Notes under the pieces: generated by a model
What the model was told of the DNA's origin: nothing
Databases searched by the model: none
The model's input: only the letters and a program-made list of their open reading frames with translations
Program-made: the position numbers and the translations under genes
Part shown: piece after piece, positions 1 through 5,154 of the stretch
Layout of the letters: each line of letters starts with the position of its first letter
Numbering within the stretch: position 1 is the first letter of the stretch
NCBI GenBank assembly: GCA_002474415.1
Contig: DLQV01000145.1
Span: forward strand, 1-5,154
Direction: 5' to 3'
Length of the DNA stretch: 5,154 nucleotides
Source: Lachnospiraceae bacterium UBA7598
GTDB lineage: Bacteria > Bacillota > Clostridia > Lachnospirales > Lachnospiraceae

Positions 1-485
1 TCTCCCAGTCGCAGGGATGGCTAATTCTGGCAGAAGCATTGCTGGGACATGGGGACCAGGCATTTACCTATTTTATGGAAAATGCACCATCTGCACAGAA
101 CGATCGTGCTGAGATCCGGAAACTGGAACCATACTGTTATGGACAGTTTACGGAAGGAAAAGCCAGTCCGCATTTTGGACGTTCTCATGTGCACTGGCTG
201 ACCGGAACAGCTTCTACCGTGATGGTAGGATGTGTGGAAGGAATCCTTGGCATGCGTCCGGATTTTGGAGGACTTCGTATTGCACCATCCATTCCGGCAG
301 ACTGGGATCAGTTTACCATCGAGAAGGATTTCCGGGGAAAACATCTGCACATTACGGTAGAGAATCCAAAGCATGTGCAGAGTGGATGCAAAGCTTTATA
401 TGTAAATGAGGAAAAGATGGAAGATAACTATATTCCGGTAGAAAAAATGACCGATCAGACTAAGGTACGCCTTGTGATGGCATAG
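1..485 (+). CDS. GH94-family beta-glycoside phosphorylase, C-terminal part (5' truncated by window edge)
   Basis: The reading frame is open from base 3 to the TAG at 483-485, giving 160 residues; the true start lies upstream of the window, and the TTG at 39 is an internal leucine codon. The fragment carries the end of the (alpha/alpha)6 catalytic barrel and the C-terminal beta-sandwich of glycoside hydrolase family 94. Visible signatures are EPYCYGQFTEG (126-158), then GRSHVHWLTGTAS, whose Thr-Gly (201-206) matches the phosphate-binding Thr-Gly of characterised GH94 enzymes, then GILGMRPDFGGLRIAPSIP. Family members cleave beta-linked gluco- or chito-oligosaccharides with inorganic phosphate, inverting the anomeric centre to release an alpha-sugar 1-phosphate in the cytoplasm. 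It resembles the cellodextrin / beta-1,3-oligoglucan / cellobiose phosphorylase group, but with the catalytic Asp region missing the substrate cannot be assigned. It lies 12 bases before a second GH94 gene and is almost certainly co-transcribed with it. The family call is firm; the specificity is open. Confidence 0.9.
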   Translation, partial: SQSQGWLILAEALLGHGDQAFTYFMENAPSAQNDRAEIRKLEPYCYGQFTEGKASPHFGRSHVHWLTGTASTVMVGCVEGILGMRPDFGGLRIAPSIPADWDQFTIEKDFRGKHLHITVENPKHVQSGCKALYVNEEKMEDNYIPVEKMTDQTKVRLVMA

Positions 486-497
486 AAGGGAGAAGTT

Positions 498-3194
498 ATG
501 AAAAACGATATGCAGTTTACAGGAAAAAACGGAGAATTTCAAATCCGTCATATGGTTGAAAAACCACAGCTCAATTTTCCGGTGGCAAATGAAGAGGGGA
601 TCAAAAGCAGCGTGACGCAGAACTTCGGCGGCGATTGTAAGCTGGATCAGAACCATTTTCTGCTGGAACCGGTGAGCATCGAAAATCTGCACAATAACAG
701 AAGTACCCGCAATGTCTGGTGTACAATTAACCGGAAGGAACATGTGTCACTGACCGGAGTTTCGGCGCAGGCAGAATATGCACATTTCCTTGGAAAAGAG
801 GATGAAGTGACATTCGATGCCGGATTTATGTGGCAGGAGACAAAGCGGGAATTGAAAGAACAGAAAATCGAGGCAGCCGTGCGGCTCTTTGCTCCGCTTG
901 GAGTACCGGCAGAACTGATGCAGGTGCGAATTACGAATAAGTCGGATGCAGATATGTGTGTGCGCGTGACTTCCGCTATCCCGATTTACGGCAGAAGCGC
1001 GGATAATCTGCGTGACCACCGCCATGTAACCTCCCTGCTTCATCGGATCCGTACCACCGAACGCGGCGTGATCTGTAAACCGGTGCTGTCATTTGATGAA
1101 CGCGGACATCAGAAAAACCATATGATTTATTTTGAGATGGGCAGTCAGGGGGATGGAACAAAACCGGAATCGTTCTTTCCAACGGTAGAATCCTTTATCG
1201 GAGAAACCGGAACATTTTTGGCACCGGACGCGCTTAAAAATAAAGAAAAAGGCTGTCCGGCCGGCTGTACCGTGGATGGAAAAGAAGCAATGGGGGCGAT
1301 GGCATTTCCGGAGATTACCCTTGCAGCAGGAGCACATGTCGATTATATTCTGCTTGGCGGCATGACCGAGGATCCGAAGCTGGCAGAACAGGCAGCAGAA
1401 ATGTTTCGCACGACCGGACTGGCAGATGCTGCCTTTGAACAGGCAAAAAATTACTGGAATGGGCTGGTCAATATTTCCTTTGAAACCGGAAACCCGAAAG
1501 AAGACAGTTATCTGAAATGGATTTGTTTCCAGCCGATTCTTCGCAGAATCTATGGATGTTCGTTTTTGCCGTACCATGATTACGGCAGAGGCGGCAGGGG
1601 CTGGCGTGATCTGTGGCAGGATTGTCTCTCCCTTCTGATTCTCGACCCGAAGGAAGTGCGCTCCATGATTTTAAACAGCTTTGCAGGTGTCCGTTTTGAC
1701 GGAACTAATGCGACAATTATCGGAGATAAACCCGGAGAATTTGTCGCAGACCGCAACAATATTACAAGAGTCTGGATGGATCATGCATACTGGCCGTTTG
1801 TTACCACGAAGCTGTATCTGAACCAGACCGGTGATCTGGATATCCTGACGCAGAAAGTGGCGTATTTTAAGGACCCGCAGGCAAAACGCGGAACTGCCGG
1901 GGATGCAGAGTGGACACCGGCATATGGGATGCGTCAGAAAGATGTGAATGGTAATGTTTATGAGGGCACGGTTTTAGAACATCTGCTTTTGCAGAATCTG
2001 TGCGCTTTCTACGAGGCGGGAGAACATGGAATGATGCGTCTTCGCGGTGCTGACTGGAATGACGCACTGGATATGGCAGCAGAAAAAGGAGAAAGCGTGG
2101 CTTTTACCTGTGCGTATATCGGAAATCTCCGTGATCTGGCAGATACCCTTGAAAAATACGAAGCGGCAAGCGGAAAGAAAGCGATTACACTGGCAAAAGA
2201 GATGGAAATTCTGATCAGACAGGACCGCACATCGTATGATTCGGCAGAAAAACGGAATGCTGTTTTAAACAATTATGTGAGCCAGTGTGTGCATAATATT
2301 TCCGGAGAACAGATTTCTGTGGATATCCATACGCTGGTGCAGAATTTGCGGGAGCGCGCTGACTGGTATACCGGATTGATCCGTACGCAGGAATGGGTAA
2401 CGGATGAAAACGGAAATGGCTGGTTTAATGGTTATTATGATAATCACGGCAGACCGGTGGAGGGCATAAGGGATGATCATGTCCGCATGATGCTGACCGG
2501 TCAGGTATTTTCTGTTATGGGAAATGTCGCAGATGATGCACAGACCGCTGCAATTACAAAAAGTGCAGATAAGTATCTGTATAAAAAAGAAGTGGGAGGC
2601 TACCGGCTGAACACGGATTTTAAGGAAGAAAAATTTGATCTGGGACGAATGTTTGGATTTGCTTATGGCGAAAAAGAAAATGGTGCGGTTTTTTCCCATA
2701 TGACGGTTATGTATGCAAACGCATTGTATCAGAGAGGCTTTGTAAAGGAAGGATACAAGGCATTGTACACCCTGCTCGAACAGGCGATGAACACACCGGT
2801 GAGTCTGATGTATCCGGGAATTCCGGAATATTTTGATGCGGACGGAAAAGGAAAATATCCGTATCTGACCGGGGCAGCCAGCTGGTATATGATGACGATG
2901 GTGACACAGGTTTTCGGATTCCGCGGAGAATGGGGGGATCTGGTACTGGAACCCAAAATTCTGTTGCGGCAGTTTGACGAAAGCGGCAATTATTCCGCGC
3001 AGTTTCCATTCCGCGGACAGACGTACGCAGTGGTTTACCAGAATCCACAGAAAAAAGAATATGGGGAATACCGGATCACAGAAGTATGGCTGGATGGACA
3101 GCGGTATGCCGGAGAAGCAAATACAGGCATATGCATTCCGTTTGCCGTACTTGAAGGAAAAGAAAACCATACGCTTCGGATCGTTCTGGGATAG
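498..3194 (+). CDS. GH94-type beta-glycoside phosphorylase, complete (laminaribiose/cellobiose phosphorylase-like)
   Basis: This is a complete 898-residue protein with no signal peptide or membrane segment, so it is cytoplasmic. ATG 498 follows AGGGAG (487-492) at 5 bases. The order fits GH94: N-terminal beta-sandwich (about 1-300), helical linker (about 300-340), (alpha/alpha)6 barrel (about 345-800), C-terminal beta-sandwich (about 805-898). GRGGRGWRDLWQD (363-375) is the conserved RD..QD barrel motif. RGADWNDALD (516-525) contains Asp519, the likely general acid by analogy with the DWND aspartate of cellobiose phosphorylase. His734 (in FSHMTVMYANAL) and Thr791-Gly792 (in YLTGAASW) are the expected phosphate ligands. 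The predicted reaction is reversible phosphorolysis of a beta-glucosyl disaccharide or short oligosaccharide to glucose 1-phosphate. The length and the DWNDALDMA context recall laminaribiose-phosphorylase-like proteins, but this is a recollection and not a search. The protein is clearly paralogous to, but diverged from, the upstream gene product, and all visible catalytic positions are intact. The substrate is unresolved. Confidence 0.92.
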   Translation: MKNDMQFTGKNGEFQIRHMVEKPQLNFPVANEEGIKSSVTQNFGGDCKLDQNHFLLEPVSIENLHNNRSTRNVWCTINRKEHVSLTGVSAQAEYAHFLGKEDEVTFDAGFMWQETKRELKEQKIEAAVRLFAPLGVPAELMQVRITNKSDADMCVRVTSAIPIYGRSADNLRDHRHVTSLLHRIRTTERGVICKPVLSFDERGHQKNHMIYFEMGSQGDGTKPESFFPTVESFIGETGTFLAPDALKNKEKGCPAGCTVDGKEAMGAMAFPEITLAAGAHVDYILLGGMTEDPKLAEQAAEMFRTTGLADAAFEQAKNYWNGLVNISFETGNPKEDSYLKWICFQPILRRIYGCSFLPYHDYGRGGRGWRDLWQDCLSLLILDPKEVRSMILNSFAGVRFDGTNATIIGDKPGEFVADRNNITRVWMDHAYWPFVTTKLYLNQTGDLDILTQKVAYFKDPQAKRGTAGDAEWTPAYGMRQKDVNGNVYEGTVLEHLLLQNLCAFYEAGEHGMMRLRGADWNDALDMAAEKGESVAFTCAYIGNLRDLADTLEKYEAASGKKAITLAKEMEILIRQDRTSYDSAEKRNAVLNNYVSQCVHNISGEQISVDIHTLVQNLRERADWYTGLIRTQEWVTDENGNGWFNGYYDNHGRPVEGIRDDHVRMMLTGQVFSVMGNVADDAQTAAITKSADKYLYKKEVGGYRLNTDFKEEKFDLGRMFGFAYGEKENGAVFSHMTVMYANALYQRGFVKEGYKALYTLLEQAMNTPVSLMYPGIPEYFDADGKGKYPYLTGAASWYMMTMVTQVFGFRGEWGDLVLEPKILLRQFDESGNYSAQFPFRGQTYAVVYQNPQKKEYGEYRITEVWLDGQRYAGEANTGICIPFAVLEGKENHTLRIVLG

Positions 3195-3201
3195 CAGAAT
3201 T

Positions 3202-3939
3202 TTACCATGTGCTTTTGTACTTGGAACTGCGGTATTGCTTTGGGGTCATACCGACATAGTGCTGGAATGTCTGGATAAAATGACTCTGGGAAGAAAAGGA
3301 TAAATAGTTCGCAATCTGAATGTAAGTAAAATCGGAAAAGCGCAGAAGATTCTGTGCTTTTTCGATTTTTTTTTCGCGGATATAATCGCTGATCGACACA
3401 CCGAGGTTCTGCTTAAATAACCGGGACAGATAACTGGTTGACAAGTTGGTGCAGGCCGCAAGATCTTCCACGGTGATCCTTGCACTGATATGGGCATAGA
3501 TATAGTCAATGCACTGTGCAACCGGTTTGGATAATGCGGCATTTTTCTGCAGAAGTCGCATTTTTCCGGTGAAGTCAAGAGCCATCTCGTGATGAAGATC
3601 TGATATTTCCTGAATGGTGCTGCAGGCATCCATATGAATAATGTAAAAGTCGCTCAGACGGTAGGCCTGCTCCGTTTCCATGCCGCCGTCAATGCAATAC
3701 CGTGTGACCAGTGCAACGGTAACAACAAAATGATATTTTAAGTTTGTCAGAGGATTTTTGGAAAGAATCCCCATGCCTTCGGGATTGGTAAACGCTTCTT
3801 CCTTTAAATTTTTACTGACTGCTTCGATGTTTCCGTCTTTTACCGCTTCAAAAAAGGAATATTCCTCGGAAAGCGCACGGTGATGGATTTCGTATTCGCT
3901 GTTTTCGATTTCTTTTTTACTCCACTGATTTTCCAGCAT
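3202..3939 (-). CDS. AraC-family transcriptional regulator (YesN-like DNA-binding domain)
   Basis: This is a complete 245-residue DNA-binding regulator. ATG 3939 is supported by AGGAGG on the minus strand (complement of 3947-3952) at a 7-base spacing. The C-terminal AraC/XylS domain has helix-turn-helix 1 at about 155-180 (ITVEDLAACTNLSTSYLSRLF), a linker helix at about 183-200, helix-turn-helix 2 at about 205-230 (IQIANYLSFSSQSHFIQTF) and the terminal MTPKQYR signature. The N-terminal part (about 25-130) is helical, with FFEAVKDGN and then NPLTNLKYHFVVTVALVTRYCIDGG. It is not the usual cupin sugar-binding fold, and I recognise it only as an effector or dimerisation region common in Lachnospiraceae regulators. 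It has no membrane segment. The gene diverges from the solute-binding lipoprotein gene and converges with the phosphorylase operon, with 7 bases between stop codons. It probably activates the transporter, and perhaps the phosphorylases, in response to the imported sugar. No terminator of its own was found beyond its stop. Confidence 0.93.
   Translation of the reverse strand: MLENQWSKKEIENSEYEIHHRALSEEYSFFEAVKDGNIEAVSKNLKEEAFTNPEGMGILSKNPLTNLKYHFVVTVALVTRYCIDGGMETEQAYRLSDFYIIHMDACSTIQEISDLHHEMALDFTGKMRLLQKNAALSKPVAQCIDYIYAHISARITVEDLAACTNLSTSYLSRLFKQNLGVSISDYIREKKIEKAQNLLRFSDFTYIQIANYLSFSSQSHFIQTFQHYVGMTPKQYRSSKYKSTW
3331..3374 (+). terminator. Intrinsic terminator of the phosphorylase operon, embedded antisense in araC
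   Basis: The left arm ATCGGAAAAGCGCAGA (3331-3346) pairs along its whole 16-base length with 3351-3366 around an AGAT loop. A run of nine T (3366-3374) follows directly. Two of the 16 pairs are G-U in the plus-strand RNA and would be C-A mismatches in the minus-strand RNA. The pairing and the T tract therefore both favour termination of rightward transcription. It is 137 bases after the stop of the second phosphorylase gene, with no other candidate between. It lies over codons of residues about 189-203 of the convergent regulator, so coding constraint contributes to the sequence. Confidence 0.75.
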
Positions 3940-3966
3940 GACAAGACCTCCTGTGTATATCTGTAG

Positions 3967-3995
3967 ATTATGTCATGAATCTGATATATTTGCAA
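3967..3995 (-). promoter_or_regulatory. Predicted sigma-A promoter of the araC-family gene
   Basis: On the minus strand, -35 TTGCAA (complement of 3990-3995) and -10 CATAAT (complement of 3967-3972) are separated by exactly 17 bases. A TGA triplet directly before the -10 makes it an extended -10 (TGn). The start of transcription would fall near 3960. That leaves a leader of about 20 bases holding the AGGAGG site. The left arm of the 3980-4011 dyad lies within the spacer of this promoter, a position that would allow autoregulation. Confidence 0.6.
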
Positions 3996-4011
3996 GCATT
4001 TTTGTATCAGA
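3980..4011. promoter_or_regulatory. Inverted repeat TCTGATA-N18-TATCAGA, candidate operator
   Basis: TCTGATA (3980-3986) and its exact reverse complement TATCAGA (4005-4011) flank an 18-base AT-rich centre. The arm centres are 25 bases apart, on similar faces of the helix. One arm sits in the spacer of the araC promoter, and the other coincides with the -35 position of the lipoprotein promoter. This suggests a shared control site for the AraC-type regulator. A third related word, ATCTGTA, begins at 3959, 20 bases before the ATCTGATA that begins at 3979, as a direct repeat. Seven-base arms in AT-rich DNA could arise by chance. Confidence 0.4.
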
Positions 4012-4033
4012 ACCCATTGGAAAACCTTATAAT
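4005..4033 (+). promoter_or_regulatory. Predicted promoter of the solute-binding protein gene (perfect -10, poor -35)
   Basis: TATAAT (4028-4033) is a perfect sigma-A -10. The hexamer 17 bases upstream, TATCAG (4005-4010), is a poor match to TTGACA, and neighbouring spacings of 16 or 18 are no better. No TGn extension is present. Transcription would start near A4040, giving a leader of about 36 bases. A good -10 with a poor -35 is typical of activator-dependent promoters, and the -35 slot is one arm of the inverted repeat described here. No riboswitch-like fold or catabolite-response (cre) element was seen in the rest of the 136-base gap. Confidence 0.6.
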
Positions 4034-4060
4034 AAAACCATGCTTAAGGCAGAAAAGAAA

Positions 4061-4066
4061 AGGAGG
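4061..4066 (+). promoter_or_regulatory. Shine-Dalgarno site AGGAGG deciding the lipoprotein start
   Basis: AGGAGG lies 9 bases before ATG 4076. It is the only strong site near the frame and fixes this start, which also yields a well-formed lipoprotein signal peptide. Confidence 0.85.
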
Positions 4067-4075
4067 AAATTTACT

Positions 4076-5154
4076 ATGAAAAAGAAAGCAGTCAGCGCAT
4101 TATTATGTGCAGCTATGGTAGCAGGAATGCTTGCAGGTTGTGGAAGCAGGAACGATTCCAGCACACCGACAGATACTTCCAAGGGGGATGCATCAAATGC
4201 AACAGAAAGTGCTTCATCAAATCTGAAAGATGATGGAAAGGTATTAAATATTTACTGCTGGAACGAGGAGTTCAAGAGCCGTATTACCGCACACTATCCG
4301 GATTACAAGGAAGTGGATGCAACACACGGAAAAATCGGAGATGTAGATGTTGTATGGAACATCACACCGAGTGATGACAATGCATATCAGAACAATCTGG
4401 ATGCAGCATTGTTAAATCAGCAGGATGCTCCGGCAGATGACAAAATTGATATTTTCCTGGTAGAAGCAGACAATGCATTAAAGTATGTAGATACGGATTA
4501 CACAGCACCGGTAAAAGATCTCGGAATTACCGATGCGGATCTTTCCAAGCAGTACCAGTACACAAAGGATATCGTAACCGATTCCAAGGGAGTGTTAAAA
4601 GGAGTTTCATGGCAGGGCTGTCCGGGTGTTCTTTTCTATAACAGAGAGGCTGCAAAGGATGTACTGGGAACCGATGATCCGGATGAAGTACAGAATTATG
4701 TATGCGACTGGGATACCTTCAATGATACCGCTGAAAAAATGAAAGCAAAAGGTTACAAGATGATTTCATCTGTAAATGATACATACCGCGTATACTCGAA
4801 CAATGCATCAAGCAAGTGGGTAGAAGACGGAAAAGTACAGGTAGATGACAACATCATGAAATGGGTGGATGATTCCAAGAAACTTGTAGATGCAAAAGAA
4901 GCAGGAACCTTTGATATGTGGTCCGATGACTGGTCAAAGGGATTTTATCCGGACGGAAAAGTATTCTGCTACTTTGGACCGGCATGGCTTGTAAACTTCT
5001 CTATGGCAGCTGATACCGAAGGATCTATCGGTTACAACGGTGGATGGGGCGCAGCCCAGGGACCGCAGGGATTCTTCTGGGGCGGTACATGGATCTGTGC
5101 AGCACAGGGAACAGATAATGCAAGTCTTGTAAAAGACATTATGTTAAAGATGAC
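4076..5154 (+). CDS. Carbohydrate ABC transporter solute-binding lipoprotein (3' truncated by window edge)
   Basis: The first 359 residues are present; the frame is still open at the window end, and family members are usually about 420-460 residues. It begins MKKKAVSALL, a short basic n-region and hydrophobic core, ending in lipobox LAGC with Cys22 as the predicted lipidation site (signal peptidase II). A Ser/Thr/Asp-rich tether (about 23-54) follows. The mature lobe starts KVLNIYCWNEEF (55-66), the first strand typical of extracellular solute-binding family 1 proteins. DIFLVEADNALKYV, SWQGCPGVLFYNR (Trp179) and a Trp/Gly-rich stretch with Trp324, Trp335 and Trp339 fit a sugar-stacking binding cleft. 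It is anchored outside the membrane and would deliver an oligosaccharide to two permeases expected downstream. It is divergent from the AraC regulator, and the GH94 genes nearby suggest a beta-linked gluco-oligosaccharide ligand. The sugar itself is inferred from context only. Confidence 0.92.
   Translation, partial: MKKKAVSALLCAAMVAGMLAGCGSRNDSSTPTDTSKGDASNATESASSNLKDDGKVLNIYCWNEEFKSRITAHYPDYKEVDATHGKIGDVDVVWNITPSDDNAYQNNLDAALLNQQDAPADDKIDIFLVEADNALKYVDTDYTAPVKDLGITDADLSKQYQYTKDIVTDSKGVLKGVSWQGCPGVLFYNREAAKDVLGTDDPDEVQNYVCDWDTFNDTAEKMKAKGYKMISSVNDTYRVYSNNASSKWVEDGKVQVDDNIMKWVDDSKKLVDAKEAGTFDMWSDDWSKGFYPDGKVFCYFGPAWLVNFSMAADTEGSIGYNGGWGAAQGPQGFFWGGTWICAAQGTDNASLVKDIMLKM

Noticed and set aside
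39..485. A short complete gene starting at TTG 39
   Set aside because: The frame is open back to the window edge and the residues before 39 (GWLILAEA) continue the GH94 barrel sequence, so this is the tail of a larger gene.
3105..3131. TATGCC ... GGCATA inverted repeat as a possible araC terminator
   Set aside because: The arms are only 6 bases with a 15-base loop and there is no T tract on the minus-strand side, so it does not look like an intrinsic terminator.
2265..3170. Long 301-residue open frame on the minus strand inside the second phosphorylase gene
   Set aside because: It is wholly antisense to a gene with clear family motifs, its translation is Cys/Phe/Ile-rich with no recognisable domain, and no convincing ribosome site precedes it.
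2974..3303. Plus-strand 109-residue frame spanning the phosphorylase/araC junction
   Set aside because: It overlaps two confident genes in other frames, its composition is unlike its neighbours, and it has no domain and no evident start signal.
3940..4075. Riboswitch or small RNA in the divergent gap
   Set aside because: The gap is 136 bases and is filled by two promoters and two ribosome sites; the leaders are only about 20 and 36 bases, too short for a known riboswitch class.
1..5154. CRISPR array, transposon, tRNA or rRNA genes
   Set aside because: No regularly spaced repeats, transposase motifs, terminal repeats or tRNA-like cloverleaf were seen on either strand.

Overview
The window looks like chromosomal DNA of a low-to-mid GC Firmicute, most plausibly a gut Lachnospiraceae (Roseburia, Agathobacter or Blautia type). 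The basis is AGGAGG-type Shine-Dalgarno sites, a short lipoprotein signal peptide, a YesN-like AraC regulator, and intracellular disaccharide phosphorylases next to a sugar-binding lipoprotein. The genus is an inference. It holds two complete genes and two genes cut by the window edges, and coding density is high.

Layout. At 1-485 (+) is the 3' end of a GH94-family phosphorylase. After a 12-base gap, 498-3194 (+) is a complete 898-residue second GH94-type phosphorylase, so the two form a tandem operon. At 3202-3939 (-) is an AraC-family regulator whose stop lies only 7 bases from the stop of the second phosphorylase gene (convergent). At 3940-4075 is a divergent control region with a promoter for each direction and a dyad between them. 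From 4076 to the end (+) is the first 359 residues of a solute-binding lipoprotein of a carbohydrate ABC transporter.

How the parts fit. The lipoprotein would capture an oligosaccharide outside the membrane, and permease genes are expected just past the right edge. The two cytoplasmic GH94 enzymes would split the imported beta-glucoside with phosphate, giving a sugar 1-phosphate and saving ATP. The AraC protein would sense the sugar or a product and control the divergent transporter promoter, whose -10 is perfect but whose -35 is poor. The exact sugar (cello-, laminari-, sophoro- or chito-oligosaccharide) cannot be read from this sequence alone.

The most striking structure is a strong intrinsic terminator for the phosphorylase operon. 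It is a 16-bp stem with a 4-base loop and a nine-T tract. It lies 137 bases inside the convergent araC coding sequence, so the operon's mRNA should be antisense to the araC 3' end. The wholly new system suggested by the prompt was not found; this is a recognisable sugar uptake and phosphorolysis locus with some unusual regulatory architecture.
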